The position numbers and the translations under genes are program-made. From positions 37,350-101,349 of the forward strand of contig NZ_JOHR01000022.1 in the NCBI RefSeq assembly GCF_000719775.1: 64,000 nucleotides of DNA, given 5' to 3'. Every line of letters starts with the position of its first letter. Position 1 is the stretch's first letter. The DNA comes from Streptomyces sp. NRRL F-5135 (GTDB taxonomy: Bacteria > Actinomycetota > Actinomycetes > Streptomycetales > Streptomycetaceae). Positions 36,818 through 47,083 of this stretch are shown one piece after another. A model generated the notes under the pieces. That model saw nothing but the letters and a program-made list of their open reading frames with translations, did not search any database and was not told the origin of the DNA.

Positions 36818-37735
36818 ATGTCACTGCGTAAGCTCTTACTCGTACCTGTCGCCGTCGCGGCAGCGCTCGTCATGGCCACGAGCGGCCCGGCGGTGAGCAG
36901 CAGCCATGGTGAAGGCGCGTCCGCCACGCAGGCCGGCACCGCCTCGGCGGCCGCCGGGTGCGGCCAGGCCCCGACGCTTCGGGACGGCACGTACACCATC
37001 CAGAGCGGCGGCAAGAACCGCGGCTTCATCCTGGACGTCCCCGACAACTACGACCGCAACCGCTCCTACCGGCTGGTCCTGGGGTTCCACTGGTGGGGCG
37101 GCACCGCCACCGACGTCGCCACCGGGCAGACCGTGGAGCGGGAGGTCTGGTCCTACTACGGGCTCAAGCGGCTGGCCAACAACAGTGCCATCTTCGTCGC
37201 GCCCCAGGGCCTCGACAACGCCTGGGCCAATTCCGGCGGCGAGGACGTGACCTTCGTCGACGACCTCCTCAGGAGGATCGAGGGAGATCTCTGCGTCGAC
37301 ACGACGCGCCGGTTCGCCCTGGGCTTCAGCTACGGCGGCGCCATGAGCTACTCGCTCGCCTGCTCCCGGCCGAATGTCTTCCGCGCGGTCGCGGCCTACG
37401 GCCCTCCCGGTCAGATCAGTGGATGCGCCGGTGGCACCGGGGCCGTCGCGTACTTCGCGGCGCACGGCGTCAGCGACAACATCGCAGGCGGACGCGCGAT
37501 GCGCGACCGGTTCGTCAGGAACAACGGCTGTACCGCCCAGAACCCGCCCGAGCCGCCCCAGGGCAGCCTGCGGCACATCTCCACCACCTACGCGGGATGC
37601 GCGGCCGGACGTCCGGTCGTCTGGGCCGCGTTCGACGGCGGACACATCGCCGCGCCACAGGACGGAGCCCCCGGTGACAGCGGCTCCCGAACCTGGTTGC
37701 CCGGCGAGACGTGGAGGTTCTTCACGCAGTTCTAG
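36818..37735 (+). CDS. Secreted CE1-like esterase (PHB depolymerase/feruloyl esterase family)
   Basis: A 305-residue secreted alpha/beta hydrolase. A Sec signal peptide (about 1-28) is followed by the esterase domain, with nucleophile Ser171 in GFSYGGAMS, FHWWGGT near the oxyanion hole and the catalytic His probably in DGGHIAAP. The family includes acetyl-xylan and feruloyl esterases and PHB depolymerase-like LpqC proteins. Position between GH43 and GH27 genes favours a role in stripping acyl groups from plant hemicellulose. Confidence 0.8.
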   Translation: MSLRKLLLVPVAVAAALVMATSGPAVSSSHGEGASATQAGTASAAAGCGQAPTLRDGTYTIQSGGKNRGFILDVPDNYDRNRSYRLVLGFHWWGGTATDVATGQTVEREVWSYYGLKRLANNSAIFVAPQGLDNAWANSGGEDVTFVDDLLRRIEGDLCVDTTRRFALGFSYGGAMSYSLACSRPNVFRAVAAYGPPGQISGCAGGTGAVAYFAAHGVSDNIAGGRAMRDRFVRNNGCTAQNPPEPPQGSLRHISTTYAGCAAGRPVVWAAFDGGHIAAPQDGAPGDSGSRTWLPGETWRFFTQF

Positions 37736-37893
37736 CCCGACGGTACGAGCACCCGGGGTGGATCACTGCCGGGATCCGCCCCCGGACGCGCTCACCGGAC
37801 GGTGCACCTGACCTACTGTCATGCTCACGCCACAGCCGACGGTCGCGGCTCGACGCGGCCCGGCGCCCAGGTCCATCGCGAAAGGGCCCCACA

Positions 37894-39570
37894 ATGCGTA
37901 CCTCACCCTGCCGACGTCTTCCGCGTCTGCTGGCAGCGGCCGCTGTCGTGCTGACGCTGCTCTCCTCCGCGCCGGTTCAGTCGCCGGCTCAGGCCGCGCC
38001 GGTTCAGTCGCCGGCTCAGGCCGCCCCCGGGAGCCCGGCGCTCACCCCGCCGCTGGGGTGGAACAGCTGGAACAGCTTCGGCTGTGACAACGTCAACGAG
38101 ACGGTGATCCGCCAGGCCGCCGACGCCATGGTGAGTTCGGGGATGCGGGACGCCGGTTACGAGTACGTCGTCGTCGACGACTGCTGGTTCGACCCCCAGC
38201 GCGACGCCCAGGGCAACCTGCACGCGCAACCGACGAGGTTCCCCAGCGGTATGAGGGCGCTGGGCGACTACATCCACAGCCGGGGGCTCAAATTCGGGAT
38301 CTATCAGGTGCCCACCGAGCGCACCTGTGCTCAGCGCGTAGGCAGCTACCCCGGCTCGACCGGAAGCAAGGGCCACGAGGTACAGGACGCCAACACCTTC
38401 GCCTCCTGGGGCGTGGACTACCTGAAGTATGACTGGTGCTCTCCCGAAGGCACCCGCGAGGAGCAGATCGCCCGGTTCACGCTGATGCGAGACGCCTTAC
38501 GCGCAACAGGACGTCCCATCGTCTACAGCATCAACCCCAACAGCTTCCATGCCATCACGGGTGCCGCGTACAACTGGAGCCAGGTCGCCGACCTGTGGCG
38601 CACCACCGAGGACCTGCTGGACATCTGGCAGAACGGCAACACGAACAGTTACCCCATGGGCGTGGGCAACGTCGTCGACATCAACGCCCCCTTGGCCGCC
38701 CAGGCCGGTCCCGGACACTGGAACGACCCGGACATGCTGGTGGTCGGCAGGCCGGGGCTCACACTGACCGAGGCCCGGTCGCACTTCGCGCTGTGGGCCC
38801 TGATGGCCGCGCCGCTCATGGCGGGCAACGACATCCGCACCATGTCCGCCGACGTCAGCACCATCCTGCGCAATCCGCGCCTGCTGGCTGTGAACCAGGA
38901 CCCTCTGGGCGCGGGCGGACGACGGGTGCGCGACGACGGCGCCACCGAGGTGTTCGCCAAGCCCCTGTCCGACGGCTCGGTCGCCGTCGGCCTGTTCAAT
39001 CGCGGAGGCGAAAGCACCACGATCACCACTACGGCGGCCCAAGTCGGCCTGTCCGGTGGATCGTTCGCCCTGACCGACCTATGGACCGGCGCCACGTCCA
39101 CCACCGGTGGACAGATTTCCGCGAACGTACCGGCACACGGTGTCGCGGTCTACCGGGTGACCGGCGGCGCACCGCTGGAGAGCACGACATCCCGACTGCG
39201 CGGTGCCGGCTCGGGCCGTTGCCTGGACGTCGACAACGCCTCCACCGCATCCGGCGCCACCGTACTGATCTGGGACTGCCACACCGCGGCGAACCAGTCC
39301 TGGACGACCTGGACCGGAGGCGAGATCCGCGTCTACGGCGACAAGTGCCTGGACGCCTACGACCGGGGCACCAGCAATGGCACCCCCGTGGTCACCTGGC
39401 CATGCAACGGGCAGGACAACCAGAAGTGGACGCTCACCTCCGACGGCTCGGTCCGTAGCGTGCTCTCGGGACTGTGCCTCGACGTCAACCAGGCGGGCAC
39501 CACCAACGGGACCGCGGCGGTCCTGTGGACCTGCGACGGCCGGCCGAGCCAGAGGTGGGCTCGCACCTGA
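37894..39570 (+). CDS. Secreted GH27 alpha-galactosidase with CBM13
   Basis: A 558-residue enzyme cleaving terminal alpha-galactose, as in galactomannan. The signal peptide carries a duplicated nine-residue segment just before the cleavage region. The GH27 barrel starts at PPLGWNSWNSFGC; the nucleophile Asp180 is in YLKYDWC and the acid/base is probably Asp240 in RTTEDLLDIW. A beta-sandwich follows, then a C-terminal ricin-type CBM13 (about 430-558) with three Q-x-W motifs (NQSW, NQKW, SQRW). The start at 37894 is where the signal peptide begins. Confidence 0.92.
   Translation: MRTSPCRRLPRLLAAAAVVLTLLSSAPVQSPAQAAPVQSPAQAAPGSPALTPPLGWNSWNSFGCDNVNETVIRQAADAMVSSGMRDAGYEYVVVDDCWFDPQRDAQGNLHAQPTRFPSGMRALGDYIHSRGLKFGIYQVPTERTCAQRVGSYPGSTGSKGHEVQDANTFASWGVDYLKYDWCSPEGTREEQIARFTLMRDALRATGRPIVYSINPNSFHAITGAAYNWSQVADLWRTTEDLLDIWQNGNTNSYPMGVGNVVDINAPLAAQAGPGHWNDPDMLVVGRPGLTLTEARSHFALWALMAAPLMAGNDIRTMSADVSTILRNPRLLAVNQDPLGAGGRRVRDDGATEVFAKPLSDGSVAVGLFNRGGESTTITTTAAQVGLSGGSFALTDLWTGATSTTGGQISANVPAHGVAVYRVTGGAPLESTTSRLRGAGSGRCLDVDNASTASGATVLIWDCHTAANQSWTTWTGGEIRVYGDKCLDAYDRGTSNGTPVVTWPCNGQDNQKWTLTSDGSVRSVLSGLCLDVNQAGTTNGTAAVLWTCDGRPSQRWART
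37969..38022 (+). repeat. 27-bp tandem duplication in the alpha-galactosidase signal peptide
   Basis: Two exact adjoining 27-bp copies encode the nine residues APVQSPAQA twice, each ending in an AxA cleavage-like site. Being identical, the duplication is probably recent. Confidence 0.8.
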
Positions 39571-39764
39571 GGCCTCCCGGGCAGCAGGGACACGCGCCAT
39601 CGAGCCTCCCGCACCAGCACAGCTACCGGCCTACGGCCCCTGTCGACCGTCCACCGGGCGTTGGCGCTGTCCCGACGGCCCGTGGGCGGCAAGAGAGACC
39701 AGGCGCGCCACGTCGCGCGTCATGTCTTCGGCAAGGCATGGCCCGTCCCACGTGAGGAGTGACC

Positions 39765-39908
39765 ATGACATCGGGACCACCGCTCCTGGCTCGCCCGCGA
39801 TCCACCCGCGCCGTCGCCCGGCCGGTGAGCCTGCTGTGCGTCATAGCCCTGTTCCAGTGCGGCGCGGCGCGAGCGGACAGTGACACCGTTCAGAAGGAGG
39901 AGGAATGA
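39765..39908 (+). CDS. Small leader ORF coupled to the GH30 gene
   Basis: A 47-residue ORF with GAGGAG 7 bases upstream of its ATG and a stop overlapping the GH30 start (ATGA). The peptide has basic residues then a short hydrophobic run (VSLLCVIALFQCGAA), like a small signal or lipoprotein sequence. It may be a translated leader coupling expression of the xylanase. No similarity recognised; it could be fortuitous. Confidence 0.35.
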   Translation: MTSGPPLLARPRSTRAVARPVSLLCVIALFQCGAARADSDTVQKEEE

Positions 39909-41215
39909 CGCTACGTCGAAATGAATCCATGACCGGTGGACCGGGATCTCCGAGTCGGAGGTCCGTTCTGGCGACGATGGGCGCCTTGCCGGTCCTCGTG
40001 ACCGCGACGCCGGCCGTGGCGGCCTCCGGGGCACCCACCACTGCGGCTGCCGATGTGATCATCGACCCGTCGGCGGTTCGTCAGACCATACGGGGCTTCG
40101 GTGGCATGAACCACACGGTCTGGATCAGCGACCTGACGCCTGCCCAGAGGGACACGGCGTTCGGCAACGGCGAGGGACAGCTGGGGTTCTCCGTGCTGAG
40201 GATCCCCGTCCACGAGGACCGCGCGAACTGGAGCCGCGAGGTGGCGACGGCCAAGCGTGCGATCGAACTCGGCGCGACCGTCATCGCGTCGCCGTGGAAT
40301 CCCCCCGCTCACATGGTCGAGACCTTCGTCCGCGGCAATCAGACCGACGCGAGGCGGCTGCGGTACGACATGTACGGCGCTTACGCGCAGCACCTGAACG
40401 ACTTCGTCGCATTTATGCGGAACAACGGGGTGAACCTGTATGCCGTCTCGGTGCAGAACGAGCCCGACTACGCGCATGACTGGACGTGGTGGACTCCGAC
40501 CGAGATGATCCGCTTCCTGCGGGAGAACGCCGGCTCGATCAGCACCAGGGTCATCGCCCCGGAGTCGTTCCAGTACGTGAAGAGCTTCTCGGACCCGATC
40601 CTCAACGACTCCCAAGCGCTCGCCAACCTCGACATTCTCGGGGCCCACCTCTACGGCACGCAGTACCAGAACTTTCCCTACCCCCTCTTCAAGCAACGGG
40701 GCGGGGGCAAAGAACTCTGGATGACCGAGGTCTACCACCCCAACAGCAGCGACTCGGCCGACCTCTGGCCCCAAGCGCTCGATGTGGGAGAACACATCCA
40801 CCGCGCCATGGTGGACGCCGAGTTCCAGGCGTACGTGTGGTGGTACATCCGGCGTGGCTACGGTCCCCTGCGGGAAGACGGGCGTATCAGCAAGCGCGGC
40901 GCCAACATGGCACACTTCTCGAAGTTCGTCCGCCCAGGACATGTGCGGATCGACACGGCCTCGAATCCCCAGCCGAACGTCTACACCTCGGCCTACAGGG
41001 GCAGTGGCTCTCAGATGGTCATCGTCGCCATCAACAAGGGGTCCTCGCCGGTGAGCCAGCGGTTCACCCTGCGAAACAACACCTCATCCGGTGTGTCGTC
41101 CTGGCTGACGGACGCAAGCAGGAACCTCGCCCCCCAGAGCAGGATCAACATCTCCAACGGCGCCTTCACAGGCCAGCTTCCCACGCGAAGCGTGACGACC
41201 TTCGTGACCGGTTGA
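39905..41215 (+). CDS. Tat-exported GH30 xylanase
   Basis: A 436-residue GH30 (probably subfamily 8, glucuronoxylanase-like) enzyme. The Tat signal is SRRSVLATMG. The (beta/alpha)8 barrel carries the acid Glu in VQNEPDY and the nucleophile Glu in LWMTEVYH; the C-terminal beta-sandwich starts near VRIDTASN. AAGGAGGAGG is an excellent ribosome site. It attacks xylan backbones bearing methylglucuronic acid, complementing the GH43, esterase and alpha-galactosidase genes upstream. Confidence 0.87.
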   Translation: MTLRRNESMTGGPGSPSRRSVLATMGALPVLVTATPAVAASGAPTTAAADVIIDPSAVRQTIRGFGGMNHTVWISDLTPAQRDTAFGNGEGQLGFSVLRIPVHEDRANWSREVATAKRAIELGATVIASPWNPPAHMVETFVRGNQTDARRLRYDMYGAYAQHLNDFVAFMRNNGVNLYAVSVQNEPDYAHDWTWWTPTEMIRFLRENAGSISTRVIAPESFQYVKSFSDPILNDSQALANLDILGAHLYGTQYQNFPYPLFKQRGGGKELWMTEVYHPNSSDSADLWPQALDVGEHIHRAMVDAEFQAYVWWYIRRGYGPLREDGRISKRGANMAHFSKFVRPGHVRIDTASNPQPNVYTSAYRGSGSQMVIVAINKGSSPVSQRFTLRNNTSSGVSSWLTDASRNLAPQSRINISNGAFTGQLPTRSVTTFVTG

Positions 41216-41914
41216 AGCGGAGCACGACATCTGGCTGACGCGTTCTACGGTCCGGATCTTGGTACTGATTGAGGCGGTGAGCATGCCAGCCCGGAGGCAG
41301 TCCAGTGCGGTCAGCGAAGCGAAGAGGCAGCGATCCGGCCTTCTACCGGCCGCACCGGCTCGTGCTTCGGCGACGCCGTCGGCGCAACTCCAGTGCCATG
41401 CTGGGAACCATTGACAACAGCCGAGGACGCGCCGGTGCCGTCCCTTCGAGGGGCAGGGTGAACGCGAGGGTCGCCGCCGCGGCCCGCGCTGCCGGATCAA
41501 GCGGTTCGGGGGAAGGGGTGGGTGAACTCGACGGAGGGGCGGTCCGGGCGCGTGAACTCGCCTCCGGTGCCCCGGATTTCGTCGAGGGTGAAAGGCGCGA
41601 CCCATGGGGGAGTGGTTTAAATCAACTAGTTGACTTAACGCGGTGGTTTGTGGTTGCCTGGGTCTACGAACGTGTCGAGGGGCGGGCGAGCCGCTCCCGA
41701 TGATGGTTTACGGGAGCGGAAATCGGCGGTCGCCCGGAGAGGCGCTCTTTCCTCGGCGCCCGTGCGCGGCGGGGGCGCGGGGCTCGCGCGGATGTCGCTC
41801 GGGATGAGGGCGCGACAGGTGGGAGGCCTGCTGACCCGCGTCGCGTTGTGGGCCACCGCAACCGGCGCCACGAAGCAGGCCTCCCCCTTCGACAGCGACC
41901 CTGGAGCCCATGCG
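41216..41914. other. Intergenic region before the MFS pump
   Basis: About 700 bp. Open frames exist on both strands but none shows recognisable domains, a good ribosome site or neighbours supporting it. The only clear element is the palindrome at 41622-41634. Confidence 0.4.
41622..41634. promoter_or_regulatory. MarR-type palindrome upstream of the MFS pump
   Basis: TCAACTAGTTGA is a perfect 12-bp palindrome inside an AT-rich island (AAATCAACTAGTTGACTT). The 9-mer CTAGTTGAC occurs here and twice, inverted, in the promoter region at 48288-48338. It probably binds the MarR regulator encoded at 50033 or a similar protein. Confidence 0.55.
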
Positions 41915-43483
41915 ATGAGCACAGCCGCCGTGAACAAGTCCACCACCCGGGAGACACGACAACCGCAAGCCCAACGACAAGTCCTCGTGGCCCTCAGTGG
42001 TTTGCTCATCGCGCTTTTCGTGTCGACCCTCAGCAGTACCGTGGTCTCCAGCGCGCTGCCGAAGATGGTCCAGGCGCTGGAAGGGTCGCAGACCCAGTAC
42101 ACCTGGATCGTCACCGCGACTCTGCTGACCACGACCGCCACCACTCCGATCTGGGGCAAGCTGTCCGACCTGTTCAGCAAGAAGACGCTGGTGCAGTGCG
42201 CCATCGTCGTCTTCATCCTCGGGTCGGTGGGAGCGGGCCTGAGCCAGTCCGCGGGGCAGCTCATCGCCGCGCGCGCCGTGCAGGGCATAGGCGTGGGCGG
42301 CGCGCAGGCCCTGGTCCAGATAGCCATCGCGGCGATGATCCCGCCGCGCGAACGCGGCCGGTACAGCGGTTACTTGAGCAGTGTCACCGCGGTGTCCACT
42401 ATTGGCGGTCCGCTGCTGGGCGGTTTCATCGTGGACACCGCGTGGCTTGGATGGCGTTGGTGCTTCTTCATCAGTGTTCCGGTGGCCGTCGCCTCGCTGG
42501 TCCTGCTCCAACGGACGCTGCGTCTCCCCGTCATACGACGTGAAAACATCAAGATCGACTACCTGGGCGCGACCCTGATCACCGCGAGTGTCAGCACGCT
42601 GCTCATCTGGATCTCGTTCGTCGACGGCCCGTTCGCCTGGATGTCCTGGCAGACCGGTGCCATGGTCGGTGGCGCCGTGGTCCTGCTGGCCACGGCCCTG
42701 TGGGTCGAGACGCGTGCCGCCGAGCCCATCGTGCCGCTGCACATCATCAAGCAGCGCACCACGGTGCTGGCGATCCTCGGCAGCCTCGCAGCCGGCACGG
42801 CGATGTTCTCAGCCTCGGTCTTCCTCAGCCAGTACTTCCAGGTCAGCCGCGGCTACAACGCCATGCGCGCGGGGATGATGACGATTCCGATGATGGGAGG
42901 CCTGCTGGTCTCCTCCATCCTGACCGGCCGCCTCCTCAGCAAGACGGGGAAGCTCAAGCCCTTCGTCGTCGTCGGCTCCCTCCTGCTCACGATCGGATTC
43001 GCCGGGCTCGGCACCATGGACCACGAGACGTCCCTGGTCTTCATCGGCGTCGCCATGCTGTTTGTCGGCACCGGCGTCGGCATGACCATCCAGAACTTCA
43101 TCCTCGCGGTGCAGAACTCCGTTCCGCTGAAGGACATCGGCACCGCCAGTTCCACCGTCTCGTTCTTCCGCTCCCTGGGCGGCACGTGCGGCGTCGCGGT
43201 CTTCGGCGCCGTGCTCGCCCGTCAGGTCGCCGAGCGGACGACGCAGAATCACGAGAGCGCGTCTGTCGCCTATGGCGCGGCGACCGGCAATATCTTCCTC
43301 ATAGCCGCCGCCATCGCCGCACTCGGCATTGTCGCAGCGCTTCTGCTGAAGCTGGTGGTCCTGCGCACCAGCATCGACACCACCGAGGAGACGGCCACCG
43401 TTCCGGATGCGGAGGAGGCGGGCTCCGCGCCCCGAGACGCGGAGCCCGGCCCGGACGGGCGAGGTGCCCGAGGATCGGCATGA
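41915..43483 (+). CDS. DHA2-family MFS drug efflux transporter
   Basis: A 14-helix major facilitator of 522 residues. Helix 1 (LLIALFVSTLSSTVVSSALP) carries the DHA2-type motif, GKLSDLFSKK is the loop 2-3 motif A, and GGPLLGGFIVD is motif C of antiporters. A charged, disordered C-terminal tail follows. The start at 41915 gives a normal N-terminus; upstream in-frame codons are unlike transporter sequence. It likely exports a toxic compound using proton motive force and is probably controlled through the palindrome 280 bp upstream. Confidence 0.87.
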   Translation: MSTAAVNKSTTRETRQPQAQRQVLVALSGLLIALFVSTLSSTVVSSALPKMVQALEGSQTQYTWIVTATLLTTTATTPIWGKLSDLFSKKTLVQCAIVVFILGSVGAGLSQSAGQLIAARAVQGIGVGGAQALVQIAIAAMIPPRERGRYSGYLSSVTAVSTIGGPLLGGFIVDTAWLGWRWCFFISVPVAVASLVLLQRTLRLPVIRRENIKIDYLGATLITASVSTLLIWISFVDGPFAWMSWQTGAMVGGAVVLLATALWVETRAAEPIVPLHIIKQRTTVLAILGSLAAGTAMFSASVFLSQYFQVSRGYNAMRAGMMTIPMMGGLLVSSILTGRLLSKTGKLKPFVVVGSLLLTIGFAGLGTMDHETSLVFIGVAMLFVGTGVGMTIQNFILAVQNSVPLKDIGTASSTVSFFRSLGGTCGVAVFGAVLARQVAERTTQNHESASVAYGAATGNIFLIAAAIAALGIVAALLLKLVVLRTSIDTTEETATVPDAEEAGSAPRDAEPGPDGRGARGSA

Positions 43484-44063
43484 CAACGGTACCGGTGCCT
43501 TGGCTCGACGGCGCTGAACCCACGTGGTCGGGGAACGTCGTCGCCGGTGGGGCTCGGACGTCGAGCGGGCCGGGCAGGGGCCGGGGCCCGGGCGTCAAGC
43601 GCCCCGTCGGACCGGGAGGATGACGGCGGAGGGTGCTCGGGGCCATGGAAGATCTGCTGGTCGGCCGCGCGGAGCGTGGTGGCGGTGGCCCGGGGTTCGC
43701 CGGTGCCGCACCAGCTCGGCCTTCGGCCGTCCCGTCCTCGCCACCCGGCCATCATGCCGAACCACCGAAGACTTACGCAGCGAATTCCCGACTCAGGACA
43801 TTGGAGCACGGCCCCGGCGAGCACGTAGAAGAGGGTGTTCTCGGCGGCGATGACCCGGACTCGGGTTGGAAGAGGAGAAGCAGGAGGTCTTCGGGCAGGA
43901 TCGGGGAGTCAGGACTGTCCGCCGTCGAGGGGGTCTTTGCCTTTGCCTCGACGGACGGTTCGTCAGGTTGCTGAGTCCTTTGTCAGTACCCTTTCCTGCG
44001 GCGCGAACTGCGGTCCTTCCTCTTCCAGTGCCTCGACTTCCGCGCTACATCAGTTATTCGGCG
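43484..44063. other. Intergenic region between convergent genes
   Basis: About 580 bp with no gene recognised, apart from the inverted repeat at 43922-43954. Confidence 0.4.
43922..43954. terminator. Possible bidirectional terminator
   Basis: CCGTCGAGG (43922-43930) and CCTCGACGG (43946-43954) form a 9-bp stem with a 15-base loop between the convergent MFS and hydrolase genes. Confidence 0.4.
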
Positions 44064-44948
<885 letters not shown>

Positions 44949-44991
44949 TCAGTGAGATCTGAGTGAGATGTCTCTGTGCGAGAACTTCGTC

Positions 44992-46335
44992 TTATCGCAG
45001 GCGAGTCGGATGATTCGCCGCTCCGTCGCCGGCCGGCTCGCGTGGCGAGCCGGCCCGCGTCGGAGGCACGGCCTGATCCACGGTGTCCACGACGGTGACG
45101 CGGCCACCGTCGCCGGGATCGGGATCGGGCATGATCGATTCTGGGTCGGCGAGATACACCTCGTGACCACTCAGCGTCAGCCGGCGTACGATTTCCAGCA
45201 GCACGCGCCGTGCCACGTCGTCGATCGAATGGACCCTGGTCAGGTCCAAGGCCACCCTTACGCCCGAAGGCGGAATGGCCATGGCTTCCTGAACGACTCT
45301 CTCGGCTCCGGCGAAGCCGATGCCACCTTGCAGTTGCAGGACCCGGAGCGCGTTCGGTCCGCTGCCCACGACATGGTGGGACCGCACGACCGCACGCGCG
45401 GCGGCGGGCACCTCCATGACATGCAGCCCCATGTCCGCGGAGAATCGTTCGAACAGGGACACCCCGCGAACGCTGTTCCCGTGACGGTCCAGTCGTGGTG
45501 AGAACGTGGCCATGCCGATCTGTCCGGGGAGCGCGCCGATCAGACCCCCGGCCACCCCGCTCTTCGCCGGAATGCCGACCTGGGTCGCCCAGTCACCGGC
45601 CGCGTCGTACATTCCGCAGCTGAACATGACGCTCAGCACCTGGCGCACCACCGGTTCCGGCACCACCTGCTCACCCGAGAGGGGGTTTGTCCCACGGTTG
45701 GCCAACGTCGCGGCCATCATGGCCAGATCCCGCGTGGTGACGAGCACGGAACACTGACGGGTGTAGCCGTCCACGACGGCGTCGGGGTCCTCGGTGAGGA
45801 CGTCGTGACTGCGGAGCATGTGGGCGATGGCGAGGTTGCGGTGTGCGTGCTCCATCTCCGACGCGCATACCGCCTCGTCCGTCGTGAGCCGACGACCGGC
45901 GAACGCCGAGAGGCCGTGGAGCACGCGTTCCACACGCTCTGCCGGTTTCAGGTCCTCCGTGCCGGCCAGCGAGTGTACGGTGATCGCGCCGGCGTTGATC
46001 ATGGGGTTGAGAGGGCGCCCCGTATCGCTCTCGAGCGAGATCTCGTTGAACGCCTCACCGGATGGCTCGACACCCACTCTGGCGAGCACGGAGTCGAATC
46101 CGCGATCGGCCAGGGCCAACGCGTAGACGAACGGCTTGGAGATCGACTGGATGGTGAACTCGATATCGATGTCACCGGCACCGTAGACCTCTCCGTCAAT
46201 CATGGCGAAGGCCGCGCCGAGGCGACCGGGGTCCGCTGCTGCGAGCTCAGGGATGTACCCCGCCGGCTCTCCGGACGTGTCCGGCTCCACATCTCGCAGT
46301 ACCTCGGCCAGATAGTCGGGAATGATCGGCCGCAT
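44992..46335 (-). CDS. glsA: Glutaminase with C-terminal STAS domain
   Basis: A serine-dependent glutaminase of 447 residues (L-glutamine to L-glutamate and ammonia). The beta-lactamase-like domain (about 1-310) has the S-x-x-K motif QSISKPF, and NPMINAGAI, EHAHRNLAIAHML and PAKSGVAGG are family signatures. A STAS domain (about 330-430, VRVALDLTRVHSIDDVARRVL) follows, as in some bacterial and actinobacterial enzymes, presumably for regulation by protein contact. Start 46335 (MRPIIPDY) is preferred because GGAGGG lies directly upstream. Confidence 0.9.
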   Translation of the reverse strand: MRPIIPDYLAEVLRDVEPDTSGEPAGYIPELAAADPGRLGAAFAMIDGEVYGAGDIDIEFTIQSISKPFVYALALADRGFDSVLARVGVEPSGEAFNEISLESDTGRPLNPMINAGAITVHSLAGTEDLKPAERVERVLHGLSAFAGRRLTTDEAVCASEMEHAHRNLAIAHMLRSHDVLTEDPDAVVDGYTRQCSVLVTTRDLAMMAATLANRGTNPLSGEQVVPEPVVRQVLSVMFSCGMYDAAGDWATQVGIPAKSGVAGGLIGALPGQIGMATFSPRLDRHGNSVRGVSLFERFSADMGLHVMEVPAAARAVVRSHHVVGSGPNALRVLQLQGGIGFAGAERVVQEAMAIPPSGVRVALDLTRVHSIDDVARRVLLEIVRRLTLSGHEVYLADPESIMPDPDPGDGGRVTVVDTVDQAVPPTRAGSPREPAGDGAANHPTRLR

Positions 46336-46414
46336 TCGCCCTCCATGCGCCATCGCCATCGGGCGCCACGGCACGACGGATCGTCTGATGTCTTCTGTTG
46401 TGAGCTGTCTTCTG

Positions 46415-47083
46415 TTACGAGTGCTCGAGCAGCCTTGTCGGACCGGACGTGGCGGTGAGTGCGCGGAGCCGGTCGGTGTTGACATTGGCTCCGAAGGCGG
46501 GGGTTCCGGGCTCGAGCCGGACGCCTGCCGCGAGGTCGCCGATGGTGAGGGGGTCAAATCCGAGCGTGTCGACCAGCGCGGACACGACGGCGAGATCCTC
46601 GGGCGAGTCACCGGCGATCGCGATGGCCTTGCGTCCCGGGCCGCCGGCTGGACGGGCCCCGTCCTCGAGGTCGTGGTAGCCCATGTGGTTGAGGGCCTTG
46701 ACGATCCGTGCGCCCGTCAGGAACCGCTGGACGACTTCGCTCGAAGAGGTGCCGGGCGGGAGGATGGCGTCGCGGGGACCGTCGACCTCCCACCAGTGGT
46801 TCATCGCGTCGATGACCAGCTTTCCTTCCAGCTTCGGGACCGGGAGGTCGCGGTGTTTGCCGAGCGGGAGGGCCAGGACCACCACGTCGGCGGCATCCGC
46901 GGCCTGGGCCGGCCACACGGCGGTCGCTCCGGGGGCGAGGATTCTGGCGGTGAGCGCGATCTTGGACGGATCACCGGACCCGGAGATCAGGACTCGATAG
47001 CCGGCCGCGACCGCCAGGCGCGCCAGGACGGTGCCGACCTTCCCGGCTCCCAGGATCCCGATCGTGGTGACAGAGGTGGTCAT
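46415..47083 (-). CDS. F420/NADP-dependent oxidoreductase (NPD family)
   Basis: A 222-residue Rossmann protein with [22 protein letters not shown] at residues 9-30. [13 protein letters not shown] is typical of the F420H2:NADP oxidoreductase-like family. It could exchange hydride between NADPH and deazaflavin, or reduce a small substrate. Its start overlaps the stop of the LLM gene upstream in the transcript, so the two are co-expressed; the LLM enzyme may use the cofactor it reduces. Confidence 0.82.
   Translation of the reverse strand: MTTSVTTIGILGAGKVGTVLARLAVAAGYRVLISGSGDPSKIALTARILAPGATAVWPAQAADAADVVVLALPLGKHRDLPVPKLEGKLVIDAMNHWWEVDGPRDAILPPGTSSSEVVQRFLTGARIVKALNHMGYHDLEDGARPAGGPGRKAIAIAGDSPEDLAVVSALVDTLGFDPLTIGDLAAGVRLEPGTPAFGANVNTDRLRALTATSGPTRLLEHS

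Noticed and set aside
41084..41605. 173-codon minus-strand frame upstream of the MFS pump
   Set aside because: Arg/Pro/His-rich, overlaps the GH30 end, no ribosome site and no domain.
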